From Paenibacillus sp. S150 (GTDB lineage: Bacteria; Bacillota; Bacilli; Paenibacillales; Paenibacillaceae): a DNA stretch of 64,000 nucleotides. The number at the start of each line of letters is the position of its first letter. Positions within the stretch are counted from its first letter, which is position 1. The DNA lies in assembly GCF_019352175.1 (NCBI RefSeq), contig NZ_JACBYI010000007.1, positions 62,001 through 126,000 of the forward strand, in the 5' to 3' direction. The translations under genes were made by a program, and so were the position numbers. Below are positions 1-7,805 of this stretch, one piece after another. A model generated the notes under the pieces. The model had not been told where the DNA came from. It worked only from the letters and a program-made list of their open reading frames with translations, and made no database searches.

Positions 1-249
1 CTTCGAGGTAATGGCGTTCCATCTGTTGCAGGCATCGCTCTGCGCTATGTAGGCAAAAGCCGCTTCCGGGTCATTGCATTCAAAGCAATAGAAGAATTGA
101 TTGCCGTTCTGAAAAATCGAATAATTCGTAATTCCCGCTTTGGAGTGCTCCTCCAAAATTTCCGGCCAGGGGTTCAGATGCAGCTGCACGTACTCCTGCA
201 GGCTCTCCTCTTTCACCCGCCAGGTCCAAGCCAATTTGTTGCTGCCCAT
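1..249 (-). CDS. L-rhamnose mutarotase-like protein (3' end outside window)
   Basis: The N-terminal 83 residues are visible and the gene runs off the left edge. It starts MGSNKLAWTWRVK and contains a motif NPWPEILEEHSKAGITNY followed by NQFFYCFE and CNRWN, the pattern of the small RhaM/YiiL (DUF718) family. These enzymes interconvert the anomers of L-rhamnose and act in the cytoplasm as about 100-residue ferredoxin-like dimers. The start is fixed by an AGGAGG (258-263 on the complementary strand) eight bases upstream. The rest of the operon lies outside the window, so the sugar cannot be confirmed; another DUF718 member of unknown substrate is possible. Confidence 0.7.
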   Translation of the reverse strand, partial: MGSNKLAWTWRVKEESLQEYVQLHLNPWPEILEEHSKAGITNYSIFQNGNQFFYCFECNDPEAAFAYIAQSDACNRWNAITSK

Positions 250-372
250 CTTCTCATCCTCCTAAAGGTTTTGTGAGCATAGCTTCCCTTAATTAAGCTT
301 CGAACAAGCCTCGCTATGTTATCGCTTACAACTGTGTTTCCGCAATCGATTTCTGAATCTACCTTTGCAAGC

Positions 373-381
373 ATTATACCA
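373..381 (-). promoter_or_regulatory. Probable extended -10 promoter of the mutarotase gene
   Basis: On the minus strand the bases read TGG-TATAAT, an extended -10 box with a perfect hexamer. No good -35 is seen. It lies about 125 bases upstream of the mutarotase start. Confidence 0.4.
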
Positions 382-442
382 TAATTGCCTTACTTTGCAT
401 TACAAGCAGAAATGGCTTGGCTGTCCTATTCTTGATTTCTGC

Positions 443-489
443 AAAAATCAGCCGGCCGCTCCGGCTTGTGTCCGGATACAGCCGGCTGA
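443..489 (-). terminator. Rho-independent terminator of the ABC exporter operon
   Basis: A long GC-rich hairpin with arms TCAGCCGGC and GCCGGCTGA is followed on the minus strand by TTTTT. It lies 25 bases beyond the stop of the last exporter gene. Confidence 0.75.
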
Positions 490-513
490 TTATACTGCGC
501 AGCGGCTGCATGC

Positions 514-1674
514 CTACGCGCTGATTCCGGCCTCATTTGGCCGGAGAATGACAGACCCGATAGCCAGCAGAACCACGGCCATCAGGCCCAGGATGGCAAA
601 AGGCAGCCACAGCTCATCCCAGCCGCCGCCGGTTGCCGCGATATCCACCGCCTGGATTGCCCATTTCTGCGGCATGAAGTTGGCCGCTTTTTGCATATAG
701 TCAGGCATCAGCGAAATTGGCCAGAAGCAGCCGCCCAGCATGCAGGTCGGTGTAAGAATGAGCGAGTTCAGCATGCCGGCGTTGCGCGGATTGCGGACGA
801 GTCCCGCTACTGTACTGGCGATTCCCATGGATACGAGCATAAAGGCTGCCAGGACAAGGAAATACAGGTACATAGGAACCTCATAATCATAGCGGAACAC
901 CCATTTCCCAAGCGTAAGCACAACGGCAATCTGAATGACCCCCATCATGAAGCTGCCCAGAAAATTGCCCAGGGCAATTTCGTAAGAACGGACCGGAGCG
1001 CTGAACATCCGCATCATTGTCCGCCCCTTGCGGTCGTCCATAATCAGGGATACGGTACTAGTTACCAGCCCCATAAGGAACATCAGCGTCAGGCCTGTAA
1101 TCACGCCAAGCGTCTCCCGCGGATACAAGTCATAATCCGTGCGTGTGCTTCCTACGTTATGCTGCTCCGCCTGCTTCAGAATCGCGCCGAGCCCGGCTTC
1201 AGCATCGCCCGTTCCTCCGCCGGCAGCCTGCACCGTTTGAGCAGTTCCGAGCATTTCGCCTGCGATGGCATTCACTTTCATTTTGACCATAATCGAAGCT
1301 TCTGTTGCTCTAAGCTCATAGATACTCAGCTGGGGCTGCTGTCCTCCCGCAAGCTGTGCGGTATACCCGGCAGGAATCCATATTCCCGCTTCCCCTTCCT
1401 GCTGGGTGATGCCTTCCTTCAGCGCCGCCTCATCACTTCGTGATACAAGCTTGTAATCCCCCGTGTTCTCCAGTTCAGCAAGTAAATGCTTCCCAGCCGC
1501 TCCAGTGTCCATATTGGTGTATAATACGGTTGGCGTGCTGCCTTCCACGCCTCCGGTGACAAATATGATTATGGCGACTACGATACTCGGCAGCAGAATA
1601 TACGTAAGCATTCCTCTGCGGGAAGCGATAGACCGCATGACCATATTCCAGGCAATCGTCAGAATATTATTCAT
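514..1674 (-). CDS. ABC-2 type transporter permease (LnrN-like)
   Basis: Integral membrane half of an ABC-2 exporter, 386 residues. One N-terminal membrane segment (about residues 23-40) precedes a large extracytoplasmic domain (about 45-195), then five or six hydrophobic helices fill the C-terminal half. This is the usual shape of the YhaP/NatB/LnrM-LnrN permeases that move lipophilic drugs. The ATG overlaps the end of the upstream permease gene by 8 bases with GGTGGGG as ribosome-binding site, so the two permeases are translationally coupled and probably form a heterodimer with the ATPase at 2856-3791. The substrate is not visible; the linearmycin-type polyene role is by analogy with Bacillus. 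Confidence 0.8.
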   Translation of the reverse strand: MNNILTIAWNMVMRSIASRRGMLTYILLPSIVVAIIIFVTGGVEGSTPTVLYTNMDTGAAGKHLLAELENTGDYKLVSRSDEAALKEGITQQEGEAGIWIPAGYTAQLAGGQQPQLSIYELRATEASIMVKMKVNAIAGEMLGTAQTVQAAGGGTGDAEAGLGAILKQAEQHNVGSTRTDYDLYPRETLGVITGLTLMFLMGLVTSTVSLIMDDRKGRTMMRMFSAPVRSYEIALGNFLGSFMMGVIQIAVVLTLGKWVFRYDYEVPMYLYFLVLAAFMLVSMGIASTVAGLVRNPRNAGMLNSLILTPTCMLGGCFWPISLMPDYMQKAANFMPQKWAIQAVDIAATGGGWDELWLPFAILGLMAVVLLAIGSVILRPNEAGISA

Positions 1675-2836
1675 GGTACCCCACCTTCCGGTATGAGAAC
1701 ATCGCTGCGCTGAGCATCACTAGACAGATGACAGACAGGACGAGCAGATTCGGCAGCAGCTGCGGCAGTTCAGCATGCAGCATCATACGGATTATCGCCT
1801 GCTGCGCCCAGTGATTAATGGTAGCCGCGCCGATAGTATTCACTAAGGAGTCGGGCAGCGGAGCCATCCCCCCGCTGAGAAACGTCATGCATACCGTGAT
1901 TACACTGATGACGCTGCTTGCGCTTGCTGCGGTTTTACTGAACAAGCAGATGACAATGGAGAGCATCATCGAGGCGATAATCATCAGCAGGCAGAACAGC
2001 AGCAGCAGTCCCGGGCGGTTGCCCCAGTATACTCCGAACAGCCAGTCGCTGAGCAGAATAATCGCCAGGCATTGAACAATGGACACAAGGCCGATGCCCA
2101 GGACTTTACCGGTAAACAGCTCGGAGCCCTTGACCGGCATCGAATTGATGCGGTGGAGGGTATGGTTATCCTTTTCGCTGAAAAGAGAGCTGGTTACCGT
2201 TATTCCGCTGTACAGCAGAAACATCAGCAGCATGGAGGCGGCGTAGAACTGGGAAGCCGTATAGGTTCTGCCCCCATTGCTAAGATCGCCCAGCTTGACC
2301 GCTTCATGGTCTGCGGAAGAGGATGCAGTCACCGCCAGTGCTTGCGGTCCAAGCGCCGCCGCTGCCGCCTGCTTATAATTTATTGTGCTGAGGAAATTGT
2401 CAAAGGCTGTTCCCGCCACCATATTGTCAGTATGGTCCTTGCCGAGAATAAATTCCAGCTGAGCTTTTTCGCCGTTCTGCACCTTGCTGTCAAAATCCCA
2501 TGGAACAATTATCGCATAACCATACTTTCCGGTACGCAGACCGCTTTCTGCCGCCCCGCGGCTCTCTGCTTCATGCGGAATAATCACTTCCTGAACCTCC
2601 GGCGACTCCAGAAAGGCTGCAATCATGGCCGAAGGCCCAGCCTCTCCGCCTGAGGGACTGACTACCGCCACCCGTACGGGTTCTATCTTGGCCGCGCTTT
2701 TGACACCGACCACTCCGGATAGTGAAGTCCCAAGCAGAAAGATCAGCACCAGCGGCAGCAAAAACAAATTGATCAGCAAGGAGCGTGAGCGGAATAATCT
2801 GCGCAGTTCATAGCTCATAATCGTCCAAATGTTCAT
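1667..2836 (-). CDS. ABC-2 type transporter permease (LnrM-like)
   Basis: Second permease of the exporter, 389 residues, with the same layout as its partner: a helix near residues 17-40 ending in SLSGV, an extracytoplasmic domain, then five hydrophobic segments from about residue 195 on. The start is an ATG behind GGAAGG. It lies 19 bases downstream of the ATPase gene and overlaps the next permease by 8 bases, so the three form one operon. The pair of dissimilar permeases plus one ATPase matches Bacillus LnrLMN and related antibiotic exporters. Confidence 0.8.
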   Translation of the reverse strand: MNIWTIMSYELRRLFRSRSLLINLFLLPLVLIFLLGTSLSGVVGVKSAAKIEPVRVAVVSPSGGEAGPSAMIAAFLESPEVQEVIIPHEAESRGAAESGLRTGKYGYAIIVPWDFDSKVQNGEKAQLEFILGKDHTDNMVAGTAFDNFLSTINYKQAAAAALGPQALAVTASSSADHEAVKLGDLSNGGRTYTASQFYAASMLLMFLLYSGITVTSSLFSEKDNHTLHRINSMPVKGSELFTGKVLGIGLVSIVQCLAIILLSDWLFGVYWGNRPGLLLLFCLLMIIASMMLSIVICLFSKTAASASSVISVITVCMTFLSGGMAPLPDSLVNTIGAATINHWAQQAIIRMMLHAELPQLLPNLLVLSVICLVMLSAAMFSYRKVGYHE

Positions 2837-2855
2837 ATAAGCCTTCCTCTCTCCC

Positions 2856-3791
2856 CTAGTCCCGCAAGGTCCGTCCGGTCAGACTGAGAAACAGCGTTTC
2901 CAGATCCGGCTCTTCAATGTTCAGTGAAGCTATAATCCCTTCATGCTTGGCAAAGATAAATAAAATATCCTGCAGTTCACTTTGTGAGGAAGGCAGGTAC
3001 AGCTCTACCGTATCTTCATTCAGCTCAACCCGGCTTATCCGCGGATGCTGCCCCAGCTCCCGGATCAGGGCAGGTGTAATATGGGATGCCTTCACAACTA
3101 TCTTTTCTTCATGGGCTACCCGTTCCCGCAGCTCGCGTTCGGTGCCGCAGGCGATGATATGGCCTTGATCCATAATCGCTACCCTGTCACAAATGGCGGC
3201 TACCTCTTCCATGTAATGGCTTGTATAGATCACCGTGGACCCCAGCTTGTTCAGCGCTTTGACCGATTCCAGGATATGATTCCGTGACTGGGGATCAATT
3301 CCCACGGTCGGCTCATCCATAATAATCAGCTTGGGACGGTGCATGATTGCGCAGGCGATGTTCAGCCTTCTTTTCATTCCGCCGGAGAACGTGGACGGTT
3401 TGTCCTTGGACCGTTCGCTAAGTCCGGTAAAGGCCAGCGCCTCCCCAACCCTTTCCTTCAACAGCCTGCCGCGCAGCCCGTAGAGCTTGCCGAAAAAGCT
3501 CACATTTTCCGCCGCTGTCATATTTTCATATAAAGCCAGCTCCTGGGGAACAAGACCGATCCGCTTTTTCACCTCAAGCGGTTTGTTCATTACCGACAGT
3601 CCGTCAATCATGATATCGCCGCCGTCGGCCTTCAGCAAACCGCAGATCATGCTGATTGTGGTGCTTTTGCCCGCTCCGTTCGGGCCGAGCAGGCCGAAGA
3701 TCTCGCCTTCCTGTATGCTGAAATTCACGTGATCCACCGTCAGTTTTTGATCATACCGTTTCACTACATTATTTAGAACCGCAAACGCCAT
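2856..3791 (-). CDS. ABC transporter ATP-binding protein (LnrL-like)
   Basis: ATPase of the exporter, 311 residues. Walker A GPNGAGKST is at residues 36-44, the signature is FSGGMKRRL and Walker B is LIIMDEPTVGID, followed by the switch His in YTSHYMEE. About 85 residues follow the nucleotide domain, as in DrrA/NatA-type drug exporters. It is the first gene of the minus-strand operon, with AGGAG seven to nine bases before the ATG, and it is transcribed divergently from the sensor kinase, which suggests that the two-component pair controls it. Confidence 0.85.
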   Translation of the reverse strand: MAFAVLNNVVKRYDQKLTVDHVNFSIQEGEIFGLLGPNGAGKSTTISMICGLLKADGGDIMIDGLSVMNKPLEVKKRIGLVPQELALYENMTAAENVSFFGKLYGLRGRLLKERVGEALAFTGLSERSKDKPSTFSGGMKRRLNIACAIMHRPKLIIMDEPTVGIDPQSRNHILESVKALNKLGSTVIYTSHYMEEVAAICDRVAIMDQGHIIACGTERELRERVAHEEKIVVKASHITPALIRELGQHPRISRVELNEDTVELYLPSSQSELQDILFIFAKHEGIIASLNIEEPDLETLFLSLTGRTLRD

Positions 3792-3829
3792 CGTCCATCT
3801 CTCCTGTTCCCTGAGGCTTCTATGGATTC

Positions 3830-3835
3830 ATTGTA
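3830..3835 (-). promoter_or_regulatory. Candidate -10 box of the ABC exporter operon
   Basis: TACAAT on the minus strand, about 40 bases before the ATPase start, without a recognisable -35 hexamer. A weak -35 fits a promoter that needs an activator; the palindrome at 3879-3900 lies about 60 bases further upstream. Confidence 0.4.
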
Positions 3836-3878
3836 GCTTAAAGACCGGTCCGGCCGAAGGTACGAAAGGTCATTCTTT

Positions 3879-3900
3879 GGAGGTGACTTAAGTCATCTCC
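3879..3900. promoter_or_regulatory. 22-bp palindrome, likely response-regulator operator
   Basis: GGAGGTGACTT followed by AAGTCATCTCC is a 22-bp inverted repeat with a single mismatched pair. A third half-site-like word, AGGTCATTC, lies just upstream at about 3868-3876. The element sits between the divergent ABC operon and the kinase gene. NarL/LuxR-type regulators such as the one at 5436-6098 bind inverted half sites of this size, so it is the best operator candidate. Binding itself is an inference. Confidence 0.5.
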
Positions 3901-3960
3901 TGAAGCAGCGGCTTCTTATGCTAAGATAAGCATACCAACTCTATAAAGGATGACCCCCAT

Positions 3961-5127
3961 TTGAACAGAGAAACGAACGTCCTGCGCTACGCGCTCATTA
4001 TCCTTCCTGCACTGATAGCCATATACGTCTATGACTATGCCGACTATGAGCTGTTCACCCTTCATTTCCTGCTGCTGCTGCTGATTGTGACTCTGGGCGG
4101 GCGTCTGCCGGGTTTCCTTCCCGCGTTGGCAGGAGCTGTTGAACTGCTCTACACCGCCTGGCTCTGCGGGCAGTATGGGGAGCTGATGATTTTCCCGGCG
4201 GTTTCTGCGCTGATCTATTACTCCAGACTGGAGCGAAGGCCTGTGGCGTTTGTCTTCTTGATTCTTCATCTGGCGGCGCTAAATGCGGCATTCATCGGCT
4301 CAACGCCAAGGGTCACGGCTTATATGAATCTCACCTTCCTGCTGTCCGCCGCCCTGAACAGGCTGCTGCTGAAATCCGGACGCGGACGCGCCGATACCCT
4401 GTTCCTCTATGATGAGCTGCGCAAAAAGCATTTCGAGCTGGAGGAAGCCCGCAGCCGCCTGCTTCAGTTCAACTCCCAGATCGAAGCAGCTGCGCAGGCG
4501 GAGGAACGGGTCCGGATTGCCCGCCAGCTGCATGACGATATCGGTCACCGGCTGATCCGGGTCAAAATGATGACCGAGGCAGCCATCCATACTCTGCCGC
4601 ATTCGCCGGAGACTGGAATGGACATGATGAGCCAGATCCGTGACCAGCTCGCCGCCAGTATGGATGATATGCGTACAGCGGTAAGGCGGATCAACCATGC
4701 CCCGCAGCTCGAAGGAGCTTATGCGCTGGACCGGCTGCTGGAGGAGCTTGGCCGCGATACCGGCATTGACACCTCCTATCAGGTACACGGCATGCCATAT
4801 CCGCTGTATCCCAGTGTTCAGGTCACACTCTTCAAAAATGCCCGGGAAGCGCTCACCAACGCTCTCCGCCATGGTCATGCCACCGCAGTATGGATCAAAA
4901 TGTGTTTCAGCGAGCACGAGATGGTTATGGAGGTTGGCAACAACGGAGAGCAGCCGGAAGAGAACCCGCTTCTTTCAAGGCTCCGGGGCAAGGGAGGCAT
5001 GGGCCTGCAGGGAATGAGCGAGCGGACCCGCTGGGTCGGCGGGACACTGGAGCTCCGGCTTGACCCGGAGTTCACTGTAATCACCAGGGTGCCATTGCTT
5101 AGTCAGCCCAGAGAGCGCCCGCTCTGA
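3961..5127 (+). CDS. Sensor histidine kinase, NarL/DesK class (LnrJ-like)
   Basis: Membrane sensor kinase of 388 residues. About five hydrophobic segments fill residues 8-125, with no large outside domain, the pattern of intramembrane sensors that detect membrane-active compounds. A coiled linker leads to a HisKA_3 dimerisation motif RQLHDDIGHRL with the phospho-accepting His191. The C-terminal ATPase domain shows an N box (NAREALTNALRHG), a GNNG box and GKGGMGLQGM. The start is TTG behind AAAGGA. It is divergent from the ABC exporter and precedes the response regulator by about 300 bases. The order kinase-regulator-ATPase-permease-permease is that of Bacillus lnrJKLMN, here split into two divergent units. 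Confidence 0.85.
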   Translation: MNRETNVLRYALIILPALIAIYVYDYADYELFTLHFLLLLLIVTLGGRLPGFLPALAGAVELLYTAWLCGQYGELMIFPAVSALIYYSRLERRPVAFVFLILHLAALNAAFIGSTPRVTAYMNLTFLLSAALNRLLLKSGRGRADTLFLYDELRKKHFELEEARSRLLQFNSQIEAAAQAEERVRIARQLHDDIGHRLIRVKMMTEAAIHTLPHSPETGMDMMSQIRDQLAASMDDMRTAVRRINHAPQLEGAYALDRLLEELGRDTGIDTSYQVHGMPYPLYPSVQVTLFKNAREALTNALRHGHATAVWIKMCFSEHEMVMEVGNNGEQPEENPLLSRLRGKGGMGLQGMSERTRWVGGTLELRLDPEFTVITRVPLLSQPRERPL

Positions 5128-5435
5128 ACTTGTAAAACATATGTATATGGGTATGGCTTAAACTGCTATCTTCCCGTCTGTTAACTGCAGGAAATGCAAT
5201 TATCCGCTATGCCCTCCCCTTGCAGATTCAGGGTTCTGCGGTGGATATCTTTTGCAGGTTCAATCCATCTAGTGCAGTGTCGCAAAAGCTCCTCCCTTAT
5301 GTTACCAAGAGGAAATTTCTTCCAACGTTTCAGAAGTCACGGCCGAACCTAAACTATAACAATCACAAGTTCAATTTATATAGCGGTATAAAATTTATAT
5401 GAATGTCCATTCCGGGTAAAGGAGACAAGCCTCTT
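5128..5435 (+). other. Gap between kinase and regulator; possible separate promoter
   Basis: These 308 bases hold no convincing gene. The last 90 bases are AT-rich and contain TATAAA at about 5388-5393, which could be a -10 box for separate transcription of the regulator. No good -35, hairpin or repeat was recognised. Kinase and regulator genes of this class are usually adjacent or overlapping, so the gap is unusual. Confidence 0.4.
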
Positions 5436-6098
5436 ATGATCCAAGTAGTAATCGTTGACGATGATTCATTTATCCGCGAAAGTCTCAAGGTGCTGGTCGC
5501 ACTGGACCCGGACATCGAGGTTGTGGGCTCTGCGGGCGATGGCCATGAAGCTCTGGCCCTGCTGAAGCAGCTGCCTCATGCCGATGTGGTGCTGATGGAT
5601 ATCCGGATGCCTAACTGCGGCGGTGTCGAGGGTACGAAATCCATCAAGGAATTCTTCCCCGATATCTCCGTGCTGATGCTGACGACCTTCGACGACGACG
5701 AATACATTATCGAAGCGCTGCGGAACGGGGCCAGCGGGTATTTGCTGAAGAATATTCCGCCGGACCGGATTATCCAGGGCATCAAAACTGTACATGAAGG
5801 CAATCTGCTCATCCACCCCGACATTGCCCGCAAGCTGGCGGGTTTTCTGCAGCCGGCCGCGCGTCCGAAAGACGTTCCGCCCAAGGCGCTGGAAACGTAC
5901 GGATTGACCAAAGCCGAGCTGGCTGTCGTGTCCTCCATCGCGGAGGGCCATACCAACAAGGAGATCGCCGCAGAGCTCTTCTTAAGCGAAGGCACCGTCA
6001 AAAATTACATCACCGATATCCTCAGCAAGCTCGGCCTGCGCGACCGGACACAAATCGCTATCTTCTATTTGAAGAACCAGCGTGGAGACGGGCTGTAA
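5436..6098 (+). CDS. Response regulator, NarL/LuxR family (LnrK-like)
   Basis: DNA-binding response regulator of 220 residues and partner of the kinase at 3961-5127. The receiver domain has the acidic pocket VDDD at residues 7-10, the phospho-accepting Asp55 in LMDIRMP, and a Thr/Lys pair (TTFDD, LLKN). The C-terminal LuxR-type helix-turn-helix includes GHTNKEIAAELFLSEGTVKNY. The start was placed at MIQVVIVDDD because AAAGGAG lies ten bases before it; an in-frame ATG 11 codons upstream has no such site. Expected target: the ABC operon promoter with the 3879-3900 palindrome. Confidence 0.85.
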   Translation: MIQVVIVDDDSFIRESLKVLVALDPDIEVVGSAGDGHEALALLKQLPHADVVLMDIRMPNCGGVEGTKSIKEFFPDISVLMLTTFDDDEYIIEALRNGASGYLLKNIPPDRIIQGIKTVHEGNLLIHPDIARKLAGFLQPAARPKDVPPKALETYGLTKAELAVVSSIAEGHTNKEIAAELFLSEGTVKNYITDILSKLGLRDRTQIAIFYLKNQRGDGL

Positions 6099-6130
6099 GG
6101 ATTATGGCTGCACCTCTCCTATCTTCCATG

Positions 6131-6173
6131 AAAAAGGCCAGTGCTTCCTGAATATCAGGAGGCACTGGCCTTT
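6131..6173. terminator. Bidirectional terminator between regulator and minJ genes
   Basis: A long near-perfect hairpin with arms AAAGGCCAGTGC and GCACTGGCCTTT. On the minus strand it ends in TTTTT, so it is strongest for the minJ transcript; it also closes the plus-strand regulator gene. Confidence 0.7.
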
Positions 6174-6261
6174 GGCTTGTTTCGATTGGACTCTTCTCTC
6201 TCAAGGGCAGCAAAAGTGGAATTGCCCGCTGTCCGAGGCTGAAAAATCCTGACTCACTAGA

Positions 6262-7593
6262 CTAGACTCCGGCAGATTCCTGCTTGCCGTCCGCAGCCGC
6301 GCCTTTGGCGCGTCCCAGCCCGCCGGACGGACGGCTCCGGCGGCCTTGCCCGGTCTTCATCGCAATAATACTGAAGATGCTGGAGGGCTTGGCCTCTGCG
6401 GTGACCGATTCATCCGGCTCGGGCACCAGAATGATGCCCAGCTGATGGTGGTCACCATCATAGATCGCCCGCTGGAGGTACTTGCTCTCGCCTTCGCGGT
6501 TCTGCACCTCCAGCTTGCAGAATGCAGGATTCATGCGCAGCGCCTCATGCAGCTGCGCGGCCTCGGTCAACAGGACCCCGTTGACCTTCAGCAGGATCTC
6601 GCCCGGCAGGATGCCCAGCTCCTGCGCGGGGCTGCCTTGCAGCACGGCCAGCACCTTGCGGCCGGCCGGGGGATGCACGAAGACCGGGCTTAGACTGCGC
6701 TCCTCCAGAGCGCTGTACCAGCCAAGCCCTTCGTGCAGCAGTACCGCGGCGAGCGCCGCGAGCACGGTGAGCGGGCTCCACCAGGCGGCCAGCAGGCTCA
6801 GGCACAGCAGGACGCTGCTGTACAGCAGCAGCCGTCCTGCTGTGCGGGCCGCCTTGCGCCCGGGCAGCAGGCCCTGGGTCATCTCGCTGAAGCCGATGAT
6901 GACCGGCAGGGACACCACGCCCAGCCCGCCGCCAAGCAGCGGTTGCCAGGGCAAATCGCCGATTCCCGCGCCGGAGGGAATCAGCAGAAACAGCGGCAGC
7001 GGCCAGAAGGCCTGCAGCTGGTAGCCGCCGACAACCTTGCCGCGCTTGCCTTTGAGGAACAGCGGCGTAGCCAGCCCTGCGCCCTGCCAGCGCGCCAGCA
7101 GCGCCTCGGCCAGATGCAGCAGCGCGGCCAGCACCAGCAGCGCCGGAATATCCATTCCGCGCAGCGCAGCGGCAACAGTTCCTGCCGGTCCGCCCTGCAG
7201 CGTATCGGGAAAAAAGGACAGGATAAACTGCACTACTCCCAGCAGACCTATGGAATAGGCAAAACACAAATAGCGCACACGAAACAGCATGAGCACCAGA
7301 CTGACGACCCAAATGCAGGCCACCGCCGTGCCCGTTAACGAAATCCCCAGCGCCACCGCAGCGAGAGAAACAGCCAGCCCCATCACCAGGCCGCTCCAGA
7401 CGGTGCGCCAGGTCTCCCGGCCCCAGCTGTGCAGCTTCACATGAATCAGCTTCCGCTCCAGCGCCACCTGCCTGCGGTAATAGACAGCAATAAAGAGAAT
7501 GGCTATATAGTAATAGGGCTGAATCAGCAGATGTAATACCGCCGAGCCCCAGCTAGTAAGCAGTTCCAGCATCCCATTCAAACCGTTCGTCAC
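6262..7593 (-). CDS. minJ: MinJ-like membrane protein with PDZ domain
   Basis: Polytopic membrane protein of about 440 residues with seven or eight hydrophobic segments in residues 10-290, followed by a PDZ domain (about 300-385; LQGSPAQELGILPGEILLKVNG) and a short basic tail. Bacillus MinJ has this layout and bridges DivIVA to MinCD at the division site. The gene lies next to ctpB and ftsEX, as in Bacillus, which is the main argument for MinJ over a generic PDZ protein. The start is uncertain: a GTG at 7593 sits too close to the AAAGGAG, and the in-frame TTG four codons on (7581) has better spacing. A separate promoter and the ctpB terminator make it a separate unit. Confidence 0.65.
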   Translation of the reverse strand: MTNGLNGMLELLTSWGSAVLHLLIQPYYYIAILFIAVYYRRQVALERKLIHVKLHSWGRETWRTVWSGLVMGLAVSLAAVALGISLTGTAVACIWVVSLVLMLFRVRYLCFAYSIGLLGVVQFILSFFPDTLQGGPAGTVAAALRGMDIPALLVLAALLHLAEALLARWQGAGLATPLFLKGKRGKVVGGYQLQAFWPLPLFLLIPSGAGIGDLPWQPLLGGGLGVVSLPVIIGFSEMTQGLLPGRKAARTAGRLLLYSSVLLCLSLLAAWWSPLTVLAALAAVLLHEGLGWYSALEERSLSPVFVHPPAGRKVLAVLQGSPAQELGILPGEILLKVNGVLLTEAAQLHEALRMNPAFCKLEVQNREGESKYLQRAIYDGDHHQLGIILVPEPDESVTAEAKPSSIFSIIAMKTGQGRRSRPSGGLGRAKGAAADGKQESAGV

Positions 7594-7643
7594 ACTCCTT
7601 TAAAGTCCGGTAAGGATAATTTATGACGTTGAAGCAAATAAGC

Positions 7644-7672
7644 TCTATATAAGGGTTAAGTTCACTCTGTAA
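7644..7672 (-). promoter_or_regulatory. Probable sigma-A promoter of minJ
   Basis: TTACAG, 17 bases, TATAGA on the minus strand, about 50 bases before the minJ start and downstream of the ctpB terminator. Confidence 0.5.
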
Positions 7673-7680
7673 TACTATTC

Positions 7681-7770
7681 AAGTGGAAACGGCTTCGCCG
7701 TCCTTATAAGGGACGGGGTGTTTCAGCGAGAAATAGAAGGATCATTTAGTGTGCTAAGCATATAAATTCT
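7681..7770 (+). repeat. Interspersed ~90-bp hairpin-plus-tail repeat, copy 1
   Basis: Begins AAGTGGAAACGGCT, contains a hairpin CCGTCC-TTATAAG-GGACGG, and ends in a non-palindromic tail with GAGAAATAG, GGATCATTT and ATAAATTCT. A second copy lies on the minus strand at 29404-29491. Hand alignment over the full length gives roughly three quarters identity with two small gaps. The tail is conserved as well as the stem, so this is not just a coincidental terminator. It is intergenic, between ctpB and minJ. Confidence 0.75.
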
Positions 7771-7778
7771 ATATTTTT

Positions 7779-7805
7779 AAAAAAAGAAGGCTGGAATCAG
7801 CCTTC
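7779..7805 (-). terminator. Rho-independent terminator of ctpB
   Basis: Hairpin GAAGGCTG-ATTC-CAGCCTTC followed by seven T on the minus strand, directly after the ctpB stop codon. Confidence 0.9.
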
